Shown here: positions 34,563 to 43,809 of the stretch, one piece after another
Layout: each line of letters opens with the position of its first letter
How positions within the stretch are numbered: position 1 is the stretch's first letter
Assembly (NCBI GenBank): GCA_902779085.1
Contig: CACYZY010000007.1
Location: 62,001-126,000, forward strand
DNA length: 64,000 bases
Origin: an uncultured Bacteroidales bacterium
GTDB taxonomy: Bacteria; Bacteroidota; Bacteroidia; Bacteroidales; Bacteroidaceae
Direction: 5' to 3'
Translations under genes and position numbers: made by a program
Notes under the pieces: generated by a model
What the model saw: only the letters and a program-made list of their open reading frames with translations
What the model was told of the DNA's origin: nothing
Databases searched by the model: none

Positions 34563-36305
34563 TTATATTCCAAGAGAAGCACGAACAGCCTCAATCTTCT
34601 TAGCAGCTGCTGCATCGGCAGCTACATAGTCGGCAGCACTCTTGAGAGTGCCCTTTACCTCCATGTAGAACTTAATCTTAGGCTCTGTTCCTGATGGACG
34701 CACACTGACTTTGGTATTGTCTTCTGTATAGAACTGCAACACATTAGAAGTGTCTGGCATATCCATATCGCTGACGTTACCATTTCCATCAGTCTGCTTC
34801 AAGGTCTTGTAATCCTTTACTAAAGTAACCTTAGAGCCTGCCAATTCCTTTGGACTATTTTCACGTAGGTTCACCATCATCTGCTGAATTTCCTCAGCAC
34901 CACTCTTGCCAGGCTTCACCACATTAACAGTGTATTCCTTAGAGAAACCATATTCTAGATAGATATCCATCAGCACCTCATAGAGAGTCTTACCATTGTC
35001 CTTTGCCCATGCACAGATTTCAGCCAGCAATGCACAAGCAGAAACGGCATCCTTATCGCGAACAAAGTCTTCAGCTAAGAAACCATAGCTTTCCTCGCCG
35101 CCACCAATGTACTGTTTAACGCCCTCAGACAGACGGATTTCACGCGCAATCCACTTGAAGCCAGTGTAGCAATCACGCATCTCTATATTATTCTTCTCCG
35201 CTATCTGACGAATTACCTCGGTAGTCACGATGGTCTTTACTACGAACTCGTTGCCAACCATCTTGCCTAACTTCTTGCGGTTAGTGATGATGTAGTATAG
35301 GAACAACAAACAAGTCTGGTTACCATTGATGAGTACCCATTCACCTTTATCGTTCTTGCAAGCCATACCCACACGATCAGCATCAGGGTCACTTGCCATC
35401 ACAATATCTGCATCAATGTCTTTAGCCAGCTTGATAGCCAAAGTCAAAGCCTCAGCATTCTCTGGGTTAGGGCTAACAACCGTTGGGAAATCACCACTTT
35501 TCACCATCTGCTCTGGTACGCAGTGTACATTCTCAAAGCCCCATAGTTTAAGAGACTGAGGAATGCCGTTCATACCAGTGCCATGCAGTGGAGTATAAAC
35601 GATACTCAAGTCTTTCTGACGCTTAATTACATCTGGGTCGATGCAAATGGTATGTACTTGATCCCAATAAATCTTATCGATTTCGGCACCAATAATCTCA
35701 ATCAAGTCAGGATTGCCTTCAAATTTGATATCCTGCACCTTTACCTTGCCAACTTCGTCAATGATTCCTTTGTCATGTGGAGCCAGCACTTGTGCACCAT
35801 CTTCCCAATAAGCCTTGTAGCCATTGTATTCACGAGGATTATGAGAAGCAGTAAGGTTGATACCAGCCTGGCAGCCCAAATAACGGATAGCAAAACTCAT
35901 CTCTGGAGTAGGACGCATATCGTCGAAGAGATAAACCTTGATGCCATTGGCAGAGAAGATATCGGCAGACTTCTTTGCAAAGAGGTCGCTGTTGTTACGG
36001 CAGTCATAACCGATAGCGACAGAGATCTGTTCTCTATCCTTAAAGTTTTTCTTCAGATAGTTAGCAAAGCCCTGGGTAGCAGCACCCACTACATAGATAT
36101 TCATGCGGTTAGTACCGGCTCCCATAATGCCACGCAGACCACCCGTACCAAACTCCAAATCACGGTAGAAGCATTCTATCAGCTCTGTCTTGTCAGGGTT
36201 ATCCAGCATACGTTTCACTTCAGCCTGAGTTTCGGCATCATATGCCGGGGTAAGCCACTGTTGGGCTCTCTCAGTAACCTGTTTGATTAATTCCTGGTTT
36301 TCCAT
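34563..36305 (-). CDS. Phosphoglucomutase/phosphomannomutase
   Basis: Alpha-D-phosphohexomutase of 580 residues, the long PgcA/PGM2-like type. The catalytic phosphoserine is in TASHNPREYNG, the Mg2+ loop is DPDADRVG, the sugar-specificity loop GGEESYGF, and the phosphate-binding loop RPSGTEPKIKFY. Supplies glucose-1-phosphate or mannose-1-phosphate for envelope and glycogen synthesis. Follows the C69 peptidase gene after 22 bp. Confidence 0.93.
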   Translation of the reverse strand: MENQELIKQVTERAQQWLTPAYDAETQAEVKRMLDNPDKTELIECFYRDLEFGTGGLRGIMGAGTNRMNIYVVGAATQGFANYLKKNFKDREQISVAIGYDCRNNSDLFAKKSADIFSANGIKVYLFDDMRPTPEMSFAIRYLGCQAGINLTASHNPREYNGYKAYWEDGAQVLAPHDKGIIDEVGKVKVQDIKFEGNPDLIEIIGAEIDKIYWDQVHTICIDPDVIKRQKDLSIVYTPLHGTGMNGIPQSLKLWGFENVHCVPEQMVKSGDFPTVVSPNPENAEALTLAIKLAKDIDADIVMASDPDADRVGMACKNDKGEWVLINGNQTCLLFLYYIITNRKKLGKMVGNEFVVKTIVTTEVIRQIAEKNNIEMRDCYTGFKWIAREIRLSEGVKQYIGGGEESYGFLAEDFVRDKDAVSACALLAEICAWAKDNGKTLYEVLMDIYLEYGFSKEYTVNVVKPGKSGAEEIQQMMVNLRENSPKELAGSKVTLVKDYKTLKQTDGNGNVSDMDMPDTSNVLQFYTEDNTKVSVRPSGTEPKIKFYMEVKGTLKSAADYVAADAAAAKKIEAVRASLGI

Positions 36306-36327
36306 GATATATTTATTTTTACGTTAA

Positions 36328-37971
36328 TTATTTTGGCATAACATAACGGTCGCCCGTCTGACGAGCGATCTCTTCTTGCAATCCCTTTGGTATGCCGGGA
36401 CGCACTAACTTACGGTCAATCTGCTTGGTATTTTTACCTATATAGGTGGTAGAAGGCATACGCTTTATTACGCCATCATTATATTTCACAACAAGGTACT
36501 CACCTAACTTCTTCCAAGTATCAATAGTATTCATAGATACCATATTACTGTAGTTAGTGAGATAAGCTTTCGCCTTAGCAGGATCTTGCTGGTAAAGAGC
36601 CAACGCTGTAGACTCAATGGCATCCTGCACCTGGAAGAATGTGTTTTCTAAATCACTTTGTATAGCTTTCACGTCCTCTATCATAAGGTCATAACGAGGA
36701 TATACCATATTAGCAACCCAGTTCATCACCCAAAAGGCAGAATTAAATGAGAACGTAACATCGTTTGCCCCATCAATACCATCTTTATAACATGCCGGTA
36801 CAACATCTGTACAGCAATATACTGGAGTAAAGACTGTCATGTTGGCATCGTCACAACCGAACCAGAACACACCGCCTATTGGGTCAACCATATTGGAACG
36901 CAACTGAGATACAAACACCCAAGCTGATTGTTGTGTAGAAATGGGACGCTCGTTGAAGTACTGTTTTCCATCCACCTCAAATGACAATGGAGATAAACGG
37001 TAAGGCGTATGGTATGCGCCAGCACCAACATCTTGTGTAATATCTAACGTTGTGCCTTCATAGTGGTCACGCATCATATTCTGAACATCCTGCAAGGTTA
37101 GTTTCTTGTTGGGTCTCACATACAAAGGCATAGGCTCTGACGAAGTACCCAAGATATAAGGCAGGAACTCATTTCCACGGTCGGTATAGCGGTTATAAAA
37201 ACTCCAAACGCGAGCCTCGCAATAACGCAGACCACCAAAATCCAAAGGATTATAAGTATCAGCAAAGTCAAAGTCTTTATTAACGCCATTGAAATAGCCT
37301 TTCTCACGAGCAAAGGAAATAACATCGGATGCGTACATTACATTTTCCTTGTCATCCATATTGAACTTATGGATGCGACTCTGATTAGCATGAGCAGCAA
37401 TACAATCATCAGGTATTCTTACTGCTACCCATACAGCGCCACGATTACCAGTGCCCTTGCCAATCATTTCCATGATCCAAGCCTCATTTGGATCAGCTAT
37501 AGAGAACGACTCTCCACTGCTGGCATAGCCATATTGCTGTACCAAGTCTGTCATTACACGGATAGCTTCACGGGATGTGCGTGAGCGTTGCAAGGTGATG
37601 TATATTAGTGAACCATAATCAATAATACCATTTTTATCAACCAATTCCTCTCGTCCGCCAAAGGTAGTCTCACCAATAGAAACCTGAAATTCATTCATGT
37701 TGCCTATTACATTATAAGTCTGTGCCACTTGGGCAATCTGCCCATGATAGGTACCATCATCCCAGTCGTAGATATCAATCATCTCCCCTTTCTCATGCGT
37801 ACTAGCTGGAGAGTGATATAAATATCCAAACATTCCGTAAGAATCAGCTGAATAAGAAATCATAACCGATCCATCGGCTGACGCATTCTTGCCGACAATC
37901 AAGTTAGTACACGCTAAAGTGTTAATGCTTGCTGCGAATATTGCCATCAATGCAATTGAGAGTCTTTTCAT
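36328..37971 (-). CDS. C69-family dipeptidase, exported
   Basis: Ntn-hydrolase of peptidase family C69. From ATG 37971, 547 residues with a signal peptide MKRLSIALMAIFAASINTLA followed by Cys-Thr-Asn; the Cys becomes the N-terminal nucleophile after cleavage (ACTNLIVGKNASADGS). An ATG at 37980 overlaps the stop of the upstream gene and gives a poorer signal. Probably periplasmic, cleaving dipeptides. The internal motif SIGETTFGGREEL and EAWIMEMIG are family features. Confidence 0.9.
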   Translation of the reverse strand: MKRLSIALMAIFAASINTLACTNLIVGKNASADGSVMISYSADSYGMFGYLYHSPASTHEKGEMIDIYDWDDGTYHGQIAQVAQTYNVIGNMNEFQVSIGETTFGGREELVDKNGIIDYGSLIYITLQRSRTSREAIRVMTDLVQQYGYASSGESFSIADPNEAWIMEMIGKGTGNRGAVWVAVRIPDDCIAAHANQSRIHKFNMDDKENVMYASDVISFAREKGYFNGVNKDFDFADTYNPLDFGGLRYCEARVWSFYNRYTDRGNEFLPYILGTSSEPMPLYVRPNKKLTLQDVQNMMRDHYEGTTLDITQDVGAGAYHTPYRLSPLSFEVDGKQYFNERPISTQQSAWVFVSQLRSNMVDPIGGVFWFGCDDANMTVFTPVYCCTDVVPACYKDGIDGANDVTFSFNSAFWVMNWVANMVYPRYDLMIEDVKAIQSDLENTFFQVQDAIESTALALYQQDPAKAKAYLTNYSNMVSMNTIDTWKKLGEYLVVKYNDGVIKRMPSTTYIGKNTKQIDRKLVRPGIPKGLQEEIARQTGDRYVMPK

Positions 37972-37973
37972 AT

Positions 37974-39635
37974 TTACCATGTAAAATTATAAATTTCAGT
38001 TATTGTATTGCCACATTCATCTGTGGCAGTGAACACCAATTCATGCTTACCTCCCTTATGAACATGCTCAGGGTCAAGATAGCATACTATATGATTATTC
38101 ACAGAGTTGTATTTTCCAAATAGAGCATACTGTCCATCTATCGTACCCCGATAGTTACTGATGCTTGTATGTTCATCTTCAACTTGAAGAGTTATTGCAC
38201 CATTTCTGCTCCATTGCTGAGGATTCAGTGGTTTCACTACTGGCGGGATAGTATCAACACCGATGGTAAAAGTTCCTATCTCCCGTACCTTTGCCTTCAT
38301 ATACCCGTCTTCATACTTTCCACCTAAGCTATATCGCTTCCCTTTACTGTCAATACCTGCCACATAATACTTACCCATATCTTCAACAGGCACCTGTGTA
38401 AGACCTAAACTAATATCGGCATAATCATGCAATGCTATAGTTTGCTCACTCAGTTGATAGGTAAACGCTACGTCTTGGCTGTTTTTGGAAACTTTATAAT
38501 CTAAATAAAGATCGTCATACAATCTTCCTCGTGGCACCACCATATCAATGCCTGGTTGCTGAAGTATATTTACTTCATCCCAATGGAATATAATTTGGTT
38601 TTCATCATTCGCCTCTGAAATATCCTGTTGCTTTCCTATAATAGTGAACTCTGCCTTTGATGTATTACCAAGTCCGTCAGACAAAGTATAAACTAAATGA
38701 TATGGCCTTTCTTCATCGATGGTTAGTAAACCTCGATTTCCATTACTTGCCTTTAGCATACGTAATTTGTTGCCCGGCTCAATAAAAGATTTCATGTATT
38801 GACCTGCAGTCCATGAATTTATATAACGATGCTCACTCTCTGCAAATCGTGATACCTCACTACGGAAAACTTCCTCTCCATCAACCTCCAAAACCAAAAA
38901 CTTGACACCATAACGGTTGCTGACTGTTTCCATGTGATCATAGGCTTTGAGGCCAACACCAATAAGTCCCCAAGCTGTGATAGGTTTCAGTGGAGTTTTA
39001 GCATTAATAGCATATGTTTTGATCTTAGTCTGTCCGTCAACAACTCCCTTGCCTCGCACAGGAGACACCATGAAGCCCTCAGCCTCTGGTGCTATATGGT
39101 CTTTCACTACTTGACGGAAAAAAGGAAGAGGATCAACAAACTCATCAGTTTTCACCTCAACTGCATCCAAATGCAGATGAGGGCCGAAAGAATAACCTGT
39201 ATTGCCACTATAAGCAATAATATCTCCTGCCTTTACAAGATACTCGCTAGTTTCAGGAATAATATCTACCTCCCACTGCTCCTGTTCATATTGAATTTGC
39301 TTCACTCGTTCATCTATTGCAGGAGTAAACTTACTTAGATGACGATATATCAAATAATAGCCATTGTCATAGGTTACATTCAATACATAGCCAGATCCTG
39401 TGTTAACACGGATACGGGAAATATAACCGTTTGCCTGTGCCCTGATAGGCTTACCAGTTGTACCTTGTGTCTTTATATCAAGTCCTCCATGAAAATGGTT
39501 AGCACGGATTTCACCATAGTTACCAGAGAAGACCATTGGGAAATCGAAGGGGGACAGATAAACATCTGTTCCCCCTTGTGCCATTGCCACAAGGCTAAGC
39601 AATACTAACAAGCCTGTCAAATATAGTTTCTTCAT
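37974..39635 (-). CDS. M23-family metallopeptidase, exported
   Basis: From ATG 39635 (MKKLYLTGLLVLLSLVAMAQ, a signal peptide) about 553 residues; the upstream ATG at 39656 only adds MNCRRYC. LytM domain near the N-terminus: HFHGGLDIKTQ with metal ligands His and Asp, and the GPHLHLDAVEV HxH motif. The remaining 350 residues are beta-rich and probably bind cell wall or partner proteins. Likely a periplasmic peptidoglycan endopeptidase or an inactive regulator; the zinc ligands look intact. Confidence 0.9.
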   Translation of the reverse strand: MKKLYLTGLLVLLSLVAMAQGGTDVYLSPFDFPMVFSGNYGEIRANHFHGGLDIKTQGTTGKPIRAQANGYISRIRVNTGSGYVLNVTYDNGYYLIYRHLSKFTPAIDERVKQIQYEQEQWEVDIIPETSEYLVKAGDIIAYSGNTGYSFGPHLHLDAVEVKTDEFVDPLPFFRQVVKDHIAPEAEGFMVSPVRGKGVVDGQTKIKTYAINAKTPLKPITAWGLIGVGLKAYDHMETVSNRYGVKFLVLEVDGEEVFRSEVSRFAESEHRYINSWTAGQYMKSFIEPGNKLRMLKASNGNRGLLTIDEERPYHLVYTLSDGLGNTSKAEFTIIGKQQDISEANDENQIIFHWDEVNILQQPGIDMVVPRGRLYDDLYLDYKVSKNSQDVAFTYQLSEQTIALHDYADISLGLTQVPVEDMGKYYVAGIDSKGKRYSLGGKYEDGYMKAKVREIGTFTIGVDTIPPVVKPLNPQQWSRNGAITLQVEDEHTSISNYRGTIDGQYALFGKYNSVNNHIVCYLDPEHVHKGGKHELVFTATDECGNTITEIYNFTW

Positions 39636-39736
39636 GCAATATCTTCTACAATTCATCTCACAAATATAAGGATAATCCTTAAATTAATGAAATGCAAGTA
39701 GATTTTTATGCAAAAAAGTCTAAATATACGACAAGC

Positions 39737-41791
39737 TTAGAATGAATAGCATGCTCCTGCCATTATCCATCTCCCGGGTTGTGGCACATTGCCATAATCA
39801 TAATACGTCTTATCAAAAAGGTTGTTTGCCTCAACGTATAGCTTATACTTATCTGCATTCCATGAGAGACGTGCATCAAGTAAAGAATAAGCCCCGTATG
39901 GCTTCACCTCACCACTGAGCAATTGGTAGTTACCTTTACGCTCCTGAAGACGATAAGATAGATTTAAAAACAGATGGGAGTATAGGTTGAAATCAGCTTG
40001 CGCCGTGAACTTATGCTTGAGGTACTCCAATGCATACTGCGACTGCATATAACTCTCCAAATCTTTATCCTGGTCAATATAACTATATGCTAAGTTTATA
40101 TTGCGCAAGAAACGTTGTTCGGGTAACATAGTAAGGAAGTCGAAATAGAGACTTGCCTCCACCCCAATGGAGTTTACTTTGGTATGGTTTACAGACTCCC
40201 ACACAGCCTCATCACCCATGCGCGTATCACGTATCCAATCAATCATATTCTTGCCATGATGATGATAGACACTTACACTTCCTCGTATACCACCAGACAA
40301 GTACTTAAGTCCTACCTCATAAGCTTGCATCTCTTCTGGCTTTAGGTATTTATCCGCTTTGTGCCCACCTACAGAGTAGTAGAGCTCTGTAAATGACGGC
40401 ATACGCAAAGATGTATTAAACGAAACATAAGCTTTAAAGTGTCGCGCAAACTTCCAGCTAGCATCCACCCCTGGATAAAGTCTGAAAGGCATCTCATTCC
40501 AAGTGTTCTTCACGGCAATAACCCCAGCACTTAGAGTGAAATTTCTCAACAATATATTATGTTCCAAATGGAAACTCAAATTGCTTCGGTTCAAGCCCAA
40601 CGTATATTGCCTATCAGTGCCATGAATAAACAATGGTCGGTTCAGTGGTTCGCCTAGGTTACCACTTACAAGGTCTTCGTTACGAAACTCAGCACCGAAA
40701 GCAGTCTTACCCAACGACCAATCGATATAACTATTCAGGTTAATACCAAATACATCAGTCCGATGATAGTTAAAAGGAACTTTATCTTCACTACCACGGA
40801 AGAGTTCAAACCTGTCGTGGCTGCGGTTCCAATAAATGGTGGGTTTAAAGTGGAACAAACCTTTCGTTTCTGCCTGAATAGCTGTAAAAAGTTTGAAGGT
40901 ATGTTCAAACTGGTCATCGAACTTGGCACTGTAGAATGTATTAGAGCCGAAATTCTTATTGCTAAGTCCTGCATGCCATGACAGAGACAAGTCATCTGTG
41001 TCATAGTGTCCTTGATAAAACATTTTCTGCGTCTTGAAATCGCTATTGAGGGATCCAGACTGAGTTCGGCTATAGCCATCACTTCGCGTATAAGAAGCTG
41101 ATAGCTGGTTGTTCAATTTGCCACGTAGGAGATTAACCCTTCCACCACCAGAGACATATCCAAAAGATCCAGCCTCTAAATGCACATCGGCACTGGTTTT
41201 ATCTGCTTTTCGGGTGACTATATTGATGGCACCAACCAAAGAAGAGGTGCCATACACGCGCCCTGCAGGTCCTTCGAGAACCTCGATACGTTCAATTTCA
41301 GAAATATCAACTGGGAAATCGGCTGCATTGTGACCTGTCTGAGGGTCGTTAATGTTTATGCCGTTGAGAAGGATGGTAATTTGTTCGTTGGTACCTCCAC
41401 GAACACTGATGTCGGTCTGAGCTCCAATAGGGCCTCGCTGGCGGACATCCACGCCTGCAGCGAGTTTTAGTAAGTCGTTAACACTTTGCGCAGGGGCGGC
41501 AGCTATTGCCTCACGATCCAGCACAGTTACCATTCGCGCTGACTGACCTAACGTCAGTGGCGCACGACTGCTTGTCACTTCCACTTCCTCTAACTCGTAA
41601 AGTTTTTCCTGGCTCTGGAGAGAAGTAACGACCTGTGCTGTTGCCGAGTCAGGTGTTGCGAATGTAAGTATTGCCACAGACAACACACCGATGGTCACTT
41701 CTACTTTCAGACTGCGGAAAGCCGAATACGAGTCATTCTGGAACTGGCGGAAACGCACAGTCTTCCTTGACTGAAATTCTTTACCTTTCAT
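39737..41791 (-). CDS. TonB-dependent receptor with extended N-terminus (BtuB-like)
   Basis: 684 residues. An unusual basic N-terminal stretch (RKTVRFRQF, residues 9-17) precedes the hydrophobic signal (TIGVLSVAILTFATPDSATAQ in two parts), a TonB box-like YELEEVEVTSSRAP, a plug domain (about 75-190; GGTNEQITILLNG, EVLEGPAGRVYG, GAINIVTR) and a 22-strand beta barrel ending in MAGACYSF with a terminal Phe. Plug resembles BtuB, but no cobalamin riboswitch or BtuF/C/D genes are here, so the ligand is open. Downstream of glpD with a 42-bp gap. Confidence 0.88.
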   Translation of the reverse strand: MKGKEFQSRKTVRFRQFQNDSYSAFRSLKVEVTIGVLSVAILTFATPDSATAQVVTSLQSQEKLYELEEVEVTSSRAPLTLGQSARMVTVLDREAIAAAPAQSVNDLLKLAAGVDVRQRGPIGAQTDISVRGGTNEQITILLNGININDPQTGHNAADFPVDISEIERIEVLEGPAGRVYGTSSLVGAINIVTRKADKTSADVHLEAGSFGYVSGGGRVNLLRGKLNNQLSASYTRSDGYSRTQSGSLNSDFKTQKMFYQGHYDTDDLSLSWHAGLSNKNFGSNTFYSAKFDDQFEHTFKLFTAIQAETKGLFHFKPTIYWNRSHDRFELFRGSEDKVPFNYHRTDVFGINLNSYIDWSLGKTAFGAEFRNEDLVSGNLGEPLNRPLFIHGTDRQYTLGLNRSNLSFHLEHNILLRNFTLSAGVIAVKNTWNEMPFRLYPGVDASWKFARHFKAYVSFNTSLRMPSFTELYYSVGGHKADKYLKPEEMQAYEVGLKYLSGGIRGSVSVYHHHGKNMIDWIRDTRMGDEAVWESVNHTKVNSIGVEASLYFDFLTMLPEQRFLRNINLAYSYIDQDKDLESYMQSQYALEYLKHKFTAQADFNLYSHLFLNLSYRLQERKGNYQLLSGEVKPYGAYSLLDARLSWNADKYKLYVEANNLFDKTYYDYGNVPQPGRWIMAGACYSF

Positions 41792-41833
41792 CTGTTTATT
41801 ATATTACTATTAAACTCTTTAATCAAAAACTAT

Positions 41834-43399
41834 TCATTCTACTATAAAGTTCTTGGAAATAGCTGTAAATGAAGCAACTTGCTCTTCAACCCACGAGTTG
41901 GACATACCCAATTCTAATGCCATAAATTCGGCTACAGAAGGTGCTACTCTTAAGGCCTCTTTAGCATCAACAAACAATAGTCTGACTCTACGTGCTAACA
42001 CATCATCCAAAGTACGGGCCATCTCATGTCTTACCGCCCAAGCTACCTCACCGTAAGTATAGTCAAAATGCGATGATATTTTTTCTTGATACTTAGAATT
42101 CTCTTGCTCCAGTTGATGAAGAGCTGGTTCATCACTACCATATATATAATAATGACTGGCAAGATCGGGATTAGGTCGCCAACCGTGAATCTTCAATGTC
42201 TTAGTTATACATTTGCGATTCTCAACAAGTTTTAAGGCAATCGCTCTGTCAATGGTATCCTCCGCCATCAATCTATAACTTGTCCATTTACCACCTGTAA
42301 TAGTAATCAATCCATTATCCGAAACAATAATTTTATGGCTGCGTGATATTTCTTTGGCACTTTTCCCTTCCTTTTTAGGTGCAGCCAAAGGCCTTTGGCC
42401 AGCATATACGCCCACGATATCCTTACGAGTGGGTGCTGGAACCATATATAGCCCTGCCGTTTTTAGAATAAAGTCAATTTCTTCTTCCAAAGCATGTGGT
42501 TCACTCTCTGGATGGTCACGCAGCACATCGGTAGTTCCTACCACCACCCTATTATGCCAGGGAACAGCAAACAACACCCTACCATCACTTGTCTTAGGCA
42601 CCATCAAGGCATCGTCGCTTTGAAGAAACTTCATATCCAACACAAGATGGGTACCCTGACTTGGTTTAACCATTGGTTTATGCCCCACCTCATCCAGTTT
42701 CATCACTTCATCCACAAATATTCCTGCAGCATTAATAACTGATTTAGCTCGTAGTTCGTAAAGATTGCCAGTTTCATTATCTATAGCTTTTACACCACAT
42801 ATTTTGCCTTGAGCATTATGCATTAGCTCAACAACTTTAAAATGGTTAATCGCGACACCACCATGCTCTATGCAGGTTTCTGCCAGATTGACTGCCATAC
42901 GAGAATCATCAAACTGTCCATCATGGTAAACAACACCTCCTTTTAAACCTTGTTGTTTAATAGCAGGCAGTCTTTGCAATACACTCTTTTTACTGATAAA
43001 TTTGGAATGGCCATAGCCGAATCCTGCAGATAGCAAGTCATAAAAAGTGAGACCACAAAAATACAGAAAGTTTTCCCACCAGGTATAATTAGCTATTACG
43101 AATGACTGGTTTTTAACTAGATGAGGAGCATTTGCCTTCATTCGCCCTCTTTCATGTAATGCCTCTAACACCAACATCACATCTCCTTTTTGGAGATATC
43201 GTACACCACCGTGCACCAGTTTAGTGCTGCGGCTAGACGTACATTTAGCAAAGTCATCTTGCTCGAGCATAACCACCTGATATCCTCGGGAAGCTGCATC
43301 AACAGCACATCCTAAACCTGTAGCACCACCTCCGATGACTACGAAATCCCAAATCTTATCACGATTTTGGATTCTATTAATTTGCTCTTCTCTTTTCAT
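41834..43399 (-). CDS. glpD: Glycerol-3-phosphate dehydrogenase (FAD-dependent)
   Basis: Oxidises glycerol-3-phosphate to DHAP, passing electrons to quinone; membrane-associated. 521 residues. FAD site VIGGGATGLGCAVDAASRG at about 21-39, then LEQDDFAKCTSSRSTKLVHGG, and GTTDVLRDHP plus TITGGKWTSYR, with a C-terminal DAO_C domain. No glpK or glpF visible in this window. The nearest upstream element is the tRNA-Pro terminator, so its promoter is not evident. Confidence 0.93.
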   Translation of the reverse strand: MKREEQINRIQNRDKIWDFVVIGGGATGLGCAVDAASRGYQVVMLEQDDFAKCTSSRSTKLVHGGVRYLQKGDVMLVLEALHERGRMKANAPHLVKNQSFVIANYTWWENFLYFCGLTFYDLLSAGFGYGHSKFISKKSVLQRLPAIKQQGLKGGVVYHDGQFDDSRMAVNLAETCIEHGGVAINHFKVVELMHNAQGKICGVKAIDNETGNLYELRAKSVINAAGIFVDEVMKLDEVGHKPMVKPSQGTHLVLDMKFLQSDDALMVPKTSDGRVLFAVPWHNRVVVGTTDVLRDHPESEPHALEEEIDFILKTAGLYMVPAPTRKDIVGVYAGQRPLAAPKKEGKSAKEISRSHKIIVSDNGLITITGGKWTSYRLMAEDTIDRAIALKLVENRKCITKTLKIHGWRPNPDLASHYYIYGSDEPALHQLEQENSKYQEKISSHFDYTYGEVAWAVRHEMARTLDDVLARRVRLLFVDAKEALRVAPSVAEFMALELGMSNSWVEEQVASFTAISKNFIVE

Positions 43400-43410
43400 A
43401 GCCTATAGAT

Positions 43411-43455
43411 TAAAAAAAACAGTCACGATAAATAGAGAATCGCAACTGTCTTTTT
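43411..43455 (-). terminator. tRNA-Pro terminator
   Basis: ACAGT (43419-43423) / ACTGT (43445-43449) with inner CGAT/ATCG (43426-43429 / 43439-43442); on the minus strand followed by a run of T (plus-strand A 43418-43412). Confidence 0.65.
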
Positions 43456-43483
43456 CTTGTTATCAACCTTAATCATTTCTATG

Positions 43484-43558
43484 TCGGGGTACCAAGATTC
43501 GAACTTGGGACCCCCTGCTCCCAAAGCAGGTGCGCTAACCGGACTGCGCTACACCCCG
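43484..43558 (-). tRNA. tRNA-Pro (UGG)
   Basis: 75-nt cloverleaf on the minus strand: acceptor CGGGGTG / TACCCCG, D-arm GCGC...GCGC with GG in the loop, anticodon stem CCTGC / GCAGG with loop TTTGGGA giving anticodon UGG, T-arm with TTCGAAT. CCA is not encoded (ACAT follows). Has its own full consensus promoter. Confidence 0.95.
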
Positions 43559-43581
43559 AAGGCTTTCTTTCAAAAGCGATG

Positions 43582-43613
43582 CAAAGGTAAGACATTATTT
43601 TCAATCATGCAAA
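43582..43613 (-). promoter_or_regulatory. tRNA-Pro promoter
   Basis: Minus strand: TTTG (43613-43610), 20 bp, TACCTTTG (43589-43582): full consensus match ending 24 bp upstream of the tRNA. The rest of 43614-43809 is AT-rich without a feature I can name. Confidence 0.85.
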
Positions 43614-43809
43614 TAATCTTTCACTTTTTTTCAAAAAAACTGAGGGAAAAGAAATTCACATTCCCTTTCCCCCATTCACTACAACATCTAATTCAAAAAC
43701 TTACAGAGAGATTTAATATGTTTTGTCTGTTATTATCCGATGCAAATATAAATAAGATTTTTTATTAAACAAAAAAAAATCAAAAAAATTTATATATATC
43801 ACACATTTT

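Noticed and set aside
41792..41833. Cobalamin riboswitch ahead of the BtuB-like receptor
   Set aside because: Only 42 bp separate the receptor from glpD; there is no room for the riboswitch.
43484..43558. tRNA-Pro as an integration site of a mobile element
   Set aside because: No integrase, no duplicated tRNA 3' end and no foreign gene block is visible on either side.
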